The notes under the pieces are model-generated. The model saw only the letters and a list, made by a program, of their open reading frames with translations, did no database searches and was not told where the DNA came from. This document shows, piece after piece, positions 46,492 to 55,315 of a stretch of 64,000 nt of DNA. The number at the start of each line of letters is the position of its first letter. The stretch's first letter is position 1. The translations under genes were made by a program, and so were the position numbers. This DNA is from Rhodospira trueperi. GTDB lineage: Bacteria; Pseudomonadota; Alphaproteobacteria; Rhodospirillales; Rhodospirillaceae. The stretch covers positions 248,001 through 312,000 of the forward strand of contig NZ_FNAP01000001.1 of the NCBI RefSeq assembly GCF_900101965.1. The letters are read 5' to 3'.

Positions 46492-48939
46492 ATGTCCGAA
46501 TGGTCCCTGATCTACGACCAGTTCGAACCCAAGCAGCAGGGCCTCCGCGAGGCTCTGTGCGCCACCGGAAACGGCTACTTCGTCACCCGGGGCGCGTTCT
46601 CCTGGGTCATGGCGGACGAGACGCACTATCCCGCCACCTATCTGGCCGGCGGCTACAACCGCGCGCCGACCGAGGTGGCGGGCCGGGTGATCGAGAACGA
46701 AGATCTCGTCAACATGCCGAACTGGTCGGCGCTCACCTTCCGGATCGAGGGGGGCGACTGGTTCAACATCCAGGCCGTGACCATCGAAACCTTCCGCCAG
46801 GAACTGGACCTGAAACGGGGCATCCTGGAGGTTGAGGTGCGGTTCCGCGACAAGCAGAACCGGGAAAGCACCCTTAAGACACGCCGTTTGGCCAGCATGG
46901 CCGACATGCATCTGGCCGGCATCGAGATGTCGTTGACCGCTCACAATTGGTCGGGGCGGGTCGATGTGATGTCTGGCCTTGATGGTCGCGTGATCAACGC
47001 GGGGGTCAAGCGGTATCGGGATCTGAACAGCTCCCACCTCAACCCGGTGGTCGCGGAGCCCTTCCAGAATCCGGACACCGGCGAGACCATGATCAACCTG
47101 CTGGTGGAAACCAAGCAGTCGAAGCTGCGGGTCTCCCAGGCGGCGCGCATCCGCGTGGTCTCAAATCCGCATGCGTTTCAGGCAAAATCGGCGACGGAAG
47201 GGGGCGAGGAAGGGTACATCGAGCAGACCATCCATGTGGATGTCGGCCATGGTGAAACGGTCGTGGTCGAGAAGCTCGCCAGCCTCTACACCTCGCGCGA
47301 TCCGGCGATCTCGGAACCGGGAGTCGCCGCTCGCGAGGCCGTCACCCACGCGCCGGCCTTTGGCCGCCTGCTGCACAATCACGAGCGGGTGTGGGCCATG
47401 CTGTGGGACCGCTGCGACATCATCGTCGAAGACGGCAAGAAGATTCAGATGATCCTGCGGCTGCACATTTTCCACCTGCTGCAGACCCTGTCGCCGAACA
47501 CCATCGACCTGGATGTCGGCGTACCGGCGCGCGGCTGGCACGGCGAGGCCTATCGCGGCCACGTGTTCTGGGACGAACTGTTCATCCTGCCGTTCCTGAA
47601 CTTCCGCCTGCCGGCCATCGCCCGGTCGTGCCTGCGTTATCGGCACCTGCGGCTGCCGGAAGCACGGTGGGCCGCGTTCCAGTCCGGTCTGAAGGGCTCC
47701 ATGTTCCCGTGGCAGTCCGGCAGCGACGGCCGCGAGGAAAGCCAGAAGGTCCACCTGAATCCCCGTTCGGGGCGCTGGGTTCCGGACAACAGCTGCATCC
47801 AGCGTCACGTCAGTCTGGCCATCGCCTACAACGTCTGGCGGCACTACGAGATCTCTGGCGCCGAACATTTCCTGGAACTGCGCGGTGCCGAACTGATCCT
47901 GGAGATCACCCGCTTCTTCGCCTCGCTGGCCCATCTCAACCCCCAGACCGGGCGTTACGAGATTCATCACGTCATGGGGCCGGACGAGTACCACGAGGCC
48001 TATCCGGACAAGGAAGATGAGGCCGGACTCAACAACAACGCCTACACCAACATCATGGTGGCGTGGCTGTGCACGGTGGCGATGCGGGTGATGGCCTGCC
48101 TTGATGCCACGCATCGGGACGAGTTGATGGACCGCCTGATGGTCGATGAGCGCGAGCTGGCACTGTGGGAGGACATGAGCCGCAAGATGATCGTCTGCTA
48201 TCACGACGACGGCATTATCAGCCAGTTTGAGGGGTACGAGAATCTCAAGGAATTCGACTGGGAAGGCTATCGCGCCAAGTACGGCGATATCCAGCGCCTG
48301 GACCGGATTCTGGAGGCCGAGGGCGACAGCGCGAACCGCTACAAGCTGTCCAAGCAGGCGGACGTGCTGATGCTGTTCTACCTGTTCTCCCGGGAGGAGC
48401 TGTCGGAGATGCTGGAGCGGCTCGGGTATGAGCCGCTGACCGAGGAGAGGTGGCAGACGAACATCGATTACTATCTGGCCCGAACCTCGCACGGGTCCAC
48501 GCTATCCTACATGGTTCACGCCGCCGTCATGGCCCGCAGCCATCCGGAAAAGGCGTGGCAGTTGTTCACCCAGGCCCTGCATGCCGACATCGACGACATC
48601 CAGGGCGGCACGACGCCGGAAGGCATCCACCTGGGCGCCATGGCGGGGACCGTCGATCTGGTGCAGCGCTGCTTCACCGGTCTGGACGTTCGCGACGGGG
48701 CCTTGCACTTCGACCCCGTGTTTACCGACCGCATGGGGACGCTGAAGCTGAAGCTGCGCCATCTTGGTCGCTGGCTTGACGTGACGCTGGGGCGGGACGA
48801 GATGACGGTCGCGGCCCATAGGAGTTGGGCACGCGCGTTGACCATCTGCGTGCGCGGCGAGGCGCGGGAACTGCTGCCGGGCGAATCGATCACCTTCCGG
48901 TTGTCACACCCCGGTGAAGACCCGGTCGCGGCCGACTGA
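46492..48939 (+). CDS. GH65 glycoside phosphorylase, probable trehalose phosphorylase
   Basis: An 815-residue GH65 enzyme. The catalytic acid is E499 in HHVMGPDEYHEAYPDK. The phosphate-binding loop is GGTTPEGIHLGAMAGTVDL (around residues 704-722). GHVFWDELFILPF and KQADVLMLFYL are further family motifs. Neighbours (beta-PGM, otsAB, glucokinase) indicate alpha,alpha-trehalose as substrate, giving beta-glucose-1-phosphate and glucose. Kojibiose, nigerose or maltose phosphorylase, or a GH65 trehalase, cannot be excluded from sequence. The start is ATG 46492, 61 bases after otsB. Confidence 0.88.
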   Translation: MSEWSLIYDQFEPKQQGLREALCATGNGYFVTRGAFSWVMADETHYPATYLAGGYNRAPTEVAGRVIENEDLVNMPNWSALTFRIEGGDWFNIQAVTIETFRQELDLKRGILEVEVRFRDKQNRESTLKTRRLASMADMHLAGIEMSLTAHNWSGRVDVMSGLDGRVINAGVKRYRDLNSSHLNPVVAEPFQNPDTGETMINLLVETKQSKLRVSQAARIRVVSNPHAFQAKSATEGGEEGYIEQTIHVDVGHGETVVVEKLASLYTSRDPAISEPGVAAREAVTHAPAFGRLLHNHERVWAMLWDRCDIIVEDGKKIQMILRLHIFHLLQTLSPNTIDLDVGVPARGWHGEAYRGHVFWDELFILPFLNFRLPAIARSCLRYRHLRLPEARWAAFQSGLKGSMFPWQSGSDGREESQKVHLNPRSGRWVPDNSCIQRHVSLAIAYNVWRHYEISGAEHFLELRGAELILEITRFFASLAHLNPQTGRYEIHHVMGPDEYHEAYPDKEDEAGLNNNAYTNIMVAWLCTVAMRVMACLDATHRDELMDRLMVDERELALWEDMSRKMIVCYHDDGIISQFEGYENLKEFDWEGYRAKYGDIQRLDRILEAEGDSANRYKLSKQADVLMLFYLFSREELSEMLERLGYEPLTEERWQTNIDYYLARTSHGSTLSYMVHAAVMARSHPEKAWQLFTQALHADIDDIQGGTTPEGIHLGAMAGTVDLVQRCFTGLDVRDGALHFDPVFTDRMGTLKLKLRHLGRWLDVTLGRDEMTVAAHRSWARALTICVRGEARELLPGESITFRLSHPGEDPVAAD

Positions 48940-49002
48940 GGTTATGACCGCGGCGCGGATGGTAATGTCGCGCGACCCGGAAACGAAACCGAAGGAGAAA
49001 GA

Positions 49003-50421
49003 ATGTCCCGTCTCGTGGTGGTCTCCAATCGCGTGGCCGTGCCGGATGCGCAATCCGCGACAGCCGGCGGGCTTGCGGTCGCGTTGCGCGACGCCCTGCG
49101 AAGCTGTGGCGGCATCTGGTTCGGATGGAGCGGCAAGACGGCGCCGCAGACGGCGGACCAGCCCACGATGACCGAAGTGGAACCCGTGACCTATGCCACG
49201 CTGGACCTGGGCCGGAAGGACTACAACGAGTATTACAACGGGTTCGCGAACCGTACGCTCTGGCCCCTGTTTCACTATCGGCTCGATCTGGCGGAATTCA
49301 GTCACGAGAACCATACGGGCTATTTGCGGGTCAACACGCTGTTTGCCGAGAAACTGCGGCCGTTGATTGAGGACGACGATCACATCTGGGTCCATGACTA
49401 TCACCTGATCCCGCTGGGTCGCGAACTGCGCGCCCGGGGGGTCGCGCATCCCATGGGCTTCTATCTGCATACGCCGTTCCCGGCGCTTGAGGTGTTGCTG
49501 GCGCTTCCCAGTCACGCGCTCCTGGTGGAGTCGTTGTGTTCCTATGACGTTCTGGGCTTCCAGACCGAGAACGATCTGCGGGCCTTTCGCGATTACATCC
49601 AGCACGAGGCGGGCGGCGAGATCGTGGATGCCAACACGATCCGCGCCTATGGACGTCAGATCCATGCCGAGGTCTTTCCCATCGGCATCGAACAGGACCA
49701 GATGGAAGGCGCCTCCGCGCGGGCCGTGGAGCAGGGCGCCGCGCGCCGGCTGGAACGCATGCTGCACAATCGCAGCCTGATGATTGGCGTGGACAGGCTG
49801 GACTATTCCAAGGGCATTCCCGAACGGTTCCGCTCGTTCGAGCGGTTCCTGGAGTTGTATCCGGCCCACCGGGGGCAGGTCTCGATGATGCAAATCGCGC
49901 CCCTGTCGCGCTCTGAGGTGCCCGAGTACAAGGCCATCCGGGATACCCTTGAGGGCCTCGCCGGATACATCAACGGGCGATACGGCGATTTCGATTGGAT
50001 GCCCTTGCACTACCTGACCAAGAATTTCCAGCGGGAGACGCTGGCCGGGTTCTTCCGCCTGTCACGGGTCGGCGTGGTCACGCCGCTTCGGGACGGCATG
50101 AACCTTGTGGCCAAGGAGTATGTGGCCAGTCAGGATCCGGATTATCCGGGCGTGCTGGTGCTATCACGGTTCGCCGGCGCCGCGCGCGAACTCGACGCGG
50201 CCCTGCTGGTCAATCCCTATGACCACGACGGCGTGGCCGCTGCCCTGAACAAGGGGCTTGTCATGTCCCTGGAGGAACGGCGCGAGCGCTGGCAGAGCAT
50301 GTACGCCAAGGTCCGGGGCAACTCTCTGGAATACTGGCGGGAGCGGTTCCTGACCGTCCTGCGCGCGGTGCCGACACCGATGGCTTTGCGTGCCTCCGGC
50401 AATCGCACCGGCGTTGCGTGA
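49003..50421 (+). CDS. otsA: Trehalose-6-phosphate synthase OtsA
   Basis: A GT20 glycosyltransferase (472 residues) joining UDP- or other NDP-glucose to glucose-6-phosphate. RLVVVSNRVAVPDA, GWSGKT, NGFANRTLWPLFHYR, WVHDYHLIPLGRELR, HTPFPALEVL and LDYSKGIPERFRSFERFL are all family signatures. The C-terminal TPLRDGMNLVAKEYVA is complete. A clear ribosome site AAGGAGAAAGA precedes ATG 49003. Fourth gene of the trehalose operon. Confidence 0.96.
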   Translation: MSRLVVVSNRVAVPDAQSATAGGLAVALRDALRSCGGIWFGWSGKTAPQTADQPTMTEVEPVTYATLDLGRKDYNEYYNGFANRTLWPLFHYRLDLAEFSHENHTGYLRVNTLFAEKLRPLIEDDDHIWVHDYHLIPLGRELRARGVAHPMGFYLHTPFPALEVLLALPSHALLVESLCSYDVLGFQTENDLRAFRDYIQHEAGGEIVDANTIRAYGRQIHAEVFPIGIEQDQMEGASARAVEQGAARRLERMLHNRSLMIGVDRLDYSKGIPERFRSFERFLELYPAHRGQVSMMQIAPLSRSEVPEYKAIRDTLEGLAGYINGRYGDFDWMPLHYLTKNFQRETLAGFFRLSRVGVVTPLRDGMNLVAKEYVASQDPDYPGVLVLSRFAGAARELDAALLVNPYDHDGVAAALNKGLVMSLEERRERWQSMYAKVRGNSLEYWRERFLTVLRAVPTPMALRASGNRTGVA

Positions 50422-50431
50422 GGCGCCGCCC

Positions 50432-51406
50432 GTGGAGACTCAGTCGCGCACCGGCCTGATCGCCGACATCGGCGGCACCAACGCCCGTTTCGCGCTCGTC
50501 GGCCGGAACGGGGCGGTGTGCGCGTCGGAACGGGTCCGCACCGGGGATTTTCCGGGACCCGTCGAGGCCGCGCGCACCATCATCAGCCGTCATGCCCCGG
50601 ACAATCCGCCGCACCTTGGGGCCTTCGCCGTGGCCGCCCCGGTGAGCGGCGACACCGTTGCCTTGACAAACTCTCCCTGGGAATTCTCGATCAAAGCGGT
50701 TCAGGCGGCCCTGGGGTTGGACACCCTCCGCGTCGTCAATGATTTCGCCGCCAACGCGCTCGCCATTCCCGAACTGACCGATGATGACTGGACGGGCGTC
50801 GGTGTTGATTGGCCCGGACGCCCTGACGCGCCCATCGCCGCCATCGGTCCCGGAACGGGACTCGGGGTGGCCTTGCTGATGCCGGACGGTGACGGAGGCT
50901 GGCGCGCCCAGGCGACGGAGGGCGGGCACGTTACCCTCGCCGCCGCCGATGCGGACGAGGCCCGGGTGATCGCCCGGGTGTGGACCAACTGCGGCCATGT
51001 CTCGGCCGAACGGTTGGTCAGTGGTTCCGGACTGTTGCTGTTGCATCGGACCCTGAAGGACCTGGGAATGGCAGAGGGCATGCCGCTCGACTCCGCCGAG
51101 GACATCGCCGCCGCCGCGCGGGCCGGCGATCCCTTGGCCGCGCGCGCGGTCTCCATGATGTTCGCCATGCTGGGCACCGTCGCCGGCAATCTAGTGCTGT
51201 CCACCGGCGCCATTGGTGGGGTGTACATTCTGGGCGGGATCGTACCGGCCAACATGGCGCTGTTTCAGGCTTCTCCCTTCCGCGACCGCTTCGAAGCCAA
51301 GGGCCGCTTTCGCGATTACCTTGCGAAGGTGCCGACACGAGTCGTCACCCACCCGAACCCCGCGTTTCTCGGGTTGGCCCGGGTGTTGAGGAGAGGGCTT
51401 TCCTAG
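50432..51406 (+). CDS. glk: Glucokinase
   Basis: Phosphorylates glucose to glucose-6-phosphate with ATP (324 residues; bacterial Glk/Pfam glucokinase family). The phosphate loop is GLIADIGGTNARFAL (residues ~8-22); AVAAPVSGDTVALTNSPWEFS, VVNDFAANALAIP and IGPGTGLGVALL follow, and EGGHVTLAA is the Glk hallmark. It would recycle the free glucose released by trehalose phosphorolysis. GTG 50432 was chosen; a GTG at 50390 overlapping otsA is open too. The TAG stop (51404-51406) lies in the start of a palindromic repeat. Confidence 0.93.
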   Translation: METQSRTGLIADIGGTNARFALVGRNGAVCASERVRTGDFPGPVEAARTIISRHAPDNPPHLGAFAVAAPVSGDTVALTNSPWEFSIKAVQAALGLDTLRVVNDFAANALAIPELTDDDWTGVGVDWPGRPDAPIAAIGPGTGLGVALLMPDGDGGWRAQATEGGHVTLAAADADEARVIARVWTNCGHVSAERLVSGSGLLLLHRTLKDLGMAEGMPLDSAEDIAAAARAGDPLAARAVSMMFAMLGTVAGNLVLSTGAIGGVYILGGIVPANMALFQASPFRDRFEAKGRFRDYLAKVPTRVVTHPNPAFLGLARVLRRGLS

Positions 51407-51509
51407 AGCAAATCCCGAGCGATCTGGAACAGATCGCGACGACGATTTGCTTCAAGGTCAATAGCCTAGAGCATTTTGCGTGACCGAGATGTCATGCAAA
51501 ATGCTCTAG
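51403..51509. repeat. Pair of large palindromic repeats between convergent genes
   Basis: Unit 1 (51403-51451): AGCAAATC (51407-51414) pairs with GATTTGCT (51444-51451), and inside it GCGATCTG-GAA-CAGATCGC (51419-51437) is a perfect hairpin. Unit 2 (51466-51509): CTAGAGCATTTTGC pairs exactly with GCAAAATGCTCTAG, and the loop has a further TGAC/GTCA pair. Both units begin with CTAGAGCA. The stop codons of glk and of the convergent kinase gene are both TAGs inside these repeats. The form resembles dispersed palindromes of other alphaproteobacteria, and it probably terminates transcription from both sides. Confidence 0.88.
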
Positions 51510-53044
51510 AGATCCAGCAGGGCTTGACCCTTGGCGAGAGTCTCGCGTCGGGGACCGGAACTGTCCAGGCGAGGCCACGTCAACGTGCCCACGTCGAAGG
51601 TCCGTTGCTGTTCGAGAACCGAGACGGTTGCGTCAGAGGCATTGTGCCGACGCGATGAAATCCGGCGCGTGGCCGTTTCCGGATCGGTCTCCAGCCAGAG
51701 GGCGCGGAACGGCACGCCCGCGTCCGCCGCGACCCGTTCGATGGCGGCGCGTTCCTCTGGCCTGGCAAAGACGGCGTCGGCGATGACGCTATGGCCAAGG
51801 TTCAGGGCGGCGGCGGCCTCGGCCATGAGGGCGTCATAGGTCCGGTGCCCCATCTCGGGGGTGTATCCTTCCGGTCCCAGGCGCTCATAGGGCGGCTGTC
51901 CCATCAGACGTTTGCGCAGAACATCGCTGCGGCTCACCAGGGCGCCCGGGCAGGCCCCCACGAGGGGCGCCAGTTCCCGCGCCATGCGGGACTTGCCGCC
52001 GCCGGAAAAGCCGCCGACGGCGATCAGCCGGGGAGGTGCCGGCGCCAGATAGCTGAACGCGCGGTCCAGATACGAAAGGGCCCGGCGCCGAAGTTCCTGA
52101 CCATGGGTCGGGTCATCGCTGTCCAGAGCCATGGTGGCGCTGATATGGGCGCGGATGGTGGCGCGCATGGACAGAAACACCGGCAGCAGGCTCAACCCCT
52201 CGATGTCGGGATCGTGTTCCAGCACATGGTTCATGATGATCGACGCCAGACGGCGGAACCCGCGCTGATCCAGGTCCATGAGCAGAAACGAGAGGTCATA
52301 CAGGGTGTCGATGACCGCGAAGGTATCGTTGAACTCGATGGCATCGAACAGGGTCGGCCTATCGTTCCAGAGGCAGATGTTGCGAAGATGAAGGTCGCCG
52401 TGACAGCGCCGTACCCGCCCCTCGCGCCCCCGCCGGTCCAGAACGGGGGCAACAGCGTTCAGGGCCGCCACGACGCGCGCGGTCAGAGTTTCCACCGCTG
52501 CTGCCGGCAGGACATCCGGGGATGAGGCCAGCATGCTTTCCCGGTTCTCGCGGGCGATGGCGATCATGAGCGCGGCGTTGTCATCGCGTTGGATCACCTC
52601 CGCGCCGGCGTGGTAGTCGACGATCACGCGGGCCAGGGTTGTGACACGCTCGCGGGTCAGTTCCCCCCGGCCCAGCAGCCGGCTGAACAGGTTCTGCTCG
52701 TCAAATCGCCGCATCACCACGACCCAGTCAATGGCATCTCCCGCGCCGTCGAGGGCGAGGGCCCCGTCGGGCTGCCGGGTGATCGGCAGCACGCCCTGAT
52801 ACAGGTCGGGCGCACCGCGTCGGTTCAGGGCGACCTCGGCCTCACAGGCGCGGCGGCGGGCTTCGGGATCGGAGAAATCCACGAATGGCAGGCGGACGGC
52901 CCGCTTCAGCTTGAGAACGCGGTCTCCAGCCAGAAAGATCGCCGAAATGTGGGTATGGACCTGATCCACCCGGGGATGATCGGGGCCGTGGGATTCGGGG
53001 CGGGCCAGGAAGGCGAAAATATCGCGTTGTTGGTCGGGGATCAT
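51506..53044 (-). CDS. Fused aminoglycoside-phosphotransferase-like/AAA kinase protein
   Basis: A 512-residue two-domain protein. Residues ~1-330 are an APH-type kinase fold with DRVLKLKRAVRLPFVDFSD, RCHGDLHLRNICLWNDRPTLFDAIEFND (catalytic HGDLHxxN around residue 215) and VIDTLYDLSFLLMDLD. Residues ~338-512 are a P-loop kinase, Walker A GGFSGGGKSRMARELA, with RSDVLRKRL and VIADAVFARPEERA. The combination COG2187/COG0645 is widespread and its substrate is unknown. No sign of a resistance function. Its TAG stop (51506-51508) lies within the palindromic repeat. Confidence 0.85.
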   Translation of the reverse strand: MIPDQQRDIFAFLARPESHGPDHPRVDQVHTHISAIFLAGDRVLKLKRAVRLPFVDFSDPEARRRACEAEVALNRRGAPDLYQGVLPITRQPDGALALDGAGDAIDWVVVMRRFDEQNLFSRLLGRGELTRERVTTLARVIVDYHAGAEVIQRDDNAALMIAIARENRESMLASSPDVLPAAAVETLTARVVAALNAVAPVLDRRGREGRVRRCHGDLHLRNICLWNDRPTLFDAIEFNDTFAVIDTLYDLSFLLMDLDQRGFRRLASIIMNHVLEHDPDIEGLSLLPVFLSMRATIRAHISATMALDSDDPTHGQELRRRALSYLDRAFSYLAPAPPRLIAVGGFSGGGKSRMARELAPLVGACPGALVSRSDVLRKRLMGQPPYERLGPEGYTPEMGHRTYDALMAEAAAALNLGHSVIADAVFARPEERAAIERVAADAGVPFRALWLETDPETATRRISSRRHNASDATVSVLEQQRTFDVGTLTWPRLDSSGPRRETLAKGQALLDL

Positions 53045-53182
53045 GGTTCCGGTCCAGCATGGCTGCCGTCAGCATGGAACCTTTGCGGCCCGGGTCAACC
53101 ATTTGGACCGACGGGGTGGCCTTTCACGCTCCTTCCCGGGGCGTCTCCTTGGGAAGACGGATCGCGCGGATGAACGGGACAG

Positions 53183-53632
53183 TCAACGGGATCCCGTCAG
53201 GCCAAGGCTGTCGAGCCACCCGCGCGCGGTGGAGTCGCGCCGGTCGGATGGTGATGCCGCGGAACGTTGCCGGTCCATCCGGGTCTGTGGCGACGGATCA
53301 CGCCCGCCCTCGCGGATCCCCTGGTCCCGCGACGCGTCGCCACGCGACTCGTTCACTGGGGGGATCGGGCGGTAGAACGTCGGGTCCGTCAGAGTCGGCT
53401 CTGAGATGGTGCGGACCTCCGTGCTGTTGTGCTCGTCGGTCAACACGAAGTGTGTCGGCAGGTCTGGGGCGCGAATCACGCGGGAAACGACCCAGACAGT
53501 CATTTGGCCGGAGTCCGTCTTGATGAAACGGTCGCCTTGCTGGATGGTTCTGGCGGTCAATACGCACCCCGTTTGGCTCAGATCCTGCCTGATGACTCGC
53601 AACGCGTCTAATCGGGTCCCGGCATCATGCAA
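53183..53632 (-). CDS. Small uncharacterised protein, paralogue of the 13548-13838 product
   Basis: A protein of up to 149 residues. Residues ~30-100 match the protein at 13548-13838: QQGDRFIKTDSGQMTVWVVSRV, LPTHFVL, VRTISEPTLTDPTFYRP. A hydrophilic, disordered-looking tail follows (SRGDASRDQGIREGGRDPSPQTR). ATG 53632 lacks a clear ribosome site; a TTG at about codon 25 has GGGG upstream and would give a start right before the conserved core. Function unknown. It lies between glmM and the kinase gene. Confidence 0.6.
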   Translation of the reverse strand: MHDAGTRLDALRVIRQDLSQTGCVLTARTIQQGDRFIKTDSGQMTVWVVSRVIRAPDLPTHFVLTDEHNSTEVRTISEPTLTDPTFYRPIPPVNESRGDASRDQGIREGGRDPSPQTRMDRQRSAASPSDRRDSTARGWLDSLGLTGSR

Positions 53633-53733
53633 GCAACTATGTTCTCTGATCCGATTATTCTCCCGATCCCATGAAGGTTACGTTAACACTGCGGTCACAT
53701 AGCCCTCAAGACGGAGAGACACCGGCAACAGGA

Positions 53734-55119
53734 TCAACTCGGCGATTCTGTTGTGGCCGCTTTCTCCATGGCGTCGGCGATCATGTCAACCACATCCCGG
53801 ACAAGGTCATCTCGTTCGCCCTCCGCCATAACGCGGATCAACGGTTCCGTGCCCGATTTCCGGATGAGGACACGGCCCGAACCGTTGAAGCGGGCCTCGC
53901 CGTCGGCAATCGCGGCCTTGACGTTGTCCATCTCCAAGATGGTGCCCGGGTCTCGGCCACCGTCCACCCTGACATTGCGGAGAACCTGAGGCAGGGGGTC
54001 GAAGACGTTTAGGATCTCGCTGGCCGGGCGTCCGGTCTGGACCAGGGGGGCGAGGACCTGCAACGCGGCCGCAAGGCCGTCACCGGTGGTGCCGCCGGTG
54101 CTGCTTAGGTCGGCCATGACGATGTGGCCGGACTGCTCGCCGCCCAGATTGTATCCGTCGGCGCGCATGCGTTCGACCACATAGCGGTCGCCGACGGGCG
54201 TTCTGTGCAGCGTCAGGCCGAGGCCGTTGAGGTAGTGTTCGAGGCCCAGGTTGGACATCACCGTGGCGACCACGCCGCCGCCGGTCAGGCGTCCTTGGTC
54301 GCGCCAAGCGCGGGCGACGACCCCGAGAACGTGATCGCCATCCACCAAGGCGCCTTTCTCGTTGGCCAGAACGACCCGGTCGGCGTCGCCATCCAGGGCG
54401 ATGCCAATGTGGGCGCCATGCTCGACCACGGCGGCGCGCATGGCCTCCGTGGCCAGCGAGCCCCGCTCCTTGTTGATGTTGAACCCGTCCGGGTCGATGC
54501 CCATCGGGATGATCTCGGCCCCCAGTTCCCACAGCACCTGAGGGGCAACCCGATAGGCGGCGCCGTGCGCGCAGTCCACCACGATGCGCAGGCCGTCGAG
54601 GCGCAGCCCGCGCGGGAACGTGGCCTTGATGGCCTCAATGTAGCGGCCCCCAGCGTCTTCCAGCCGGCGGGCGCGGCCAAGATGAGCCGGATCCACGCGG
54701 TGATCGTCGAGGCCGTTGGTCAGCAGGTTCTCGATCTCCGCTTCGGTGGCATCCGAAAGCTTGTAGCCGTCCGGGCCGAACAGCTTGATGCCGTTGTCCT
54801 GGTACGGGTTGTGTGACGCGGAGATGACGACGCCAAGGTCGGCCCGCAGGGACCGGGTCAGCATCGCCACCGCTGGCGTGGGCAGGGGACCGACCAGAAC
54901 GACGTCCATGCCCACGGCGATGAACCCTGCCGTCAGGGCTGGTTCCAGCAGGTATCCGGACAGCCGTGTGTCCTTGCCGATGACCACGGTGTGTCGGTGA
55001 TCGCCGCGCTTGAAGTGGGCGCCGGCCGCCATGCCGAGACGCAGGGCCATGTCGGCGGTCATGGGCGGGGCGTTGGCGGTGCCGCGCACGCCATCGGTGC
55101 CGAACAGCCTGCGGGTCAT
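53734..55119 (-). CDS. glmM: Phosphoglucosamine mutase GlmM
   Basis: Interconverts glucosamine-6-phosphate and glucosamine-1-phosphate for cell-wall precursors (461 residues). [14 protein letters not shown], the phosphoserine loop [17 protein letters not shown], the metal loop [22 protein letters not shown] and [15 protein letters not shown] are all diagnostic and complete. Divergent from carB over 196 bases. Confidence 0.97.
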   Translation of the reverse strand: MTRRLFGTDGVRGTANAPPMTADMALRLGMAAGAHFKRGDHRHTVVIGKDTRLSGYLLEPALTAGFIAVGMDVVLVGPLPTPAVAMLTRSLRADLGVVISASHNPYQDNGIKLFGPDGYKLSDATEAEIENLLTNGLDDHRVDPAHLGRARRLEDAGGRYIEAIKATFPRGLRLDGLRIVVDCAHGAAYRVAPQVLWELGAEIIPMGIDPDGFNINKERGSLATEAMRAAVVEHGAHIGIALDGDADRVVLANEKGALVDGDHVLGVVARAWRDQGRLTGGGVVATVMSNLGLEHYLNGLGLTLHRTPVGDRYVVERMRADGYNLGGEQSGHIVMADLSSTGGTTGDGLAAALQVLAPLVQTGRPASEILNVFDPLPQVLRNVRVDGGRDPGTILEMDNVKAAIADGEARFNGSGRVLIRKSGTEPLIRVMAEGERDDLVRDVVDMIADAMEKAATTESPS

Positions 55120-55315
55120 GGGTTTCGCACTCCTGGTTGGGCGGATTCGGTTCGGATCGACACGTTTCCAGGGGACCGGTGATACCGGGGGGCGAACGGG
55201 CCATCAAGGGGAATGTCAAAACACTGGCTGCTGTGTTAAGACGCGCACGCCTGGGGCGCGGCCATTGCGCCGCCCGGCGGTTCCCACCCTATTTCCGTCC
55301 GGTCAGAAGAACATC

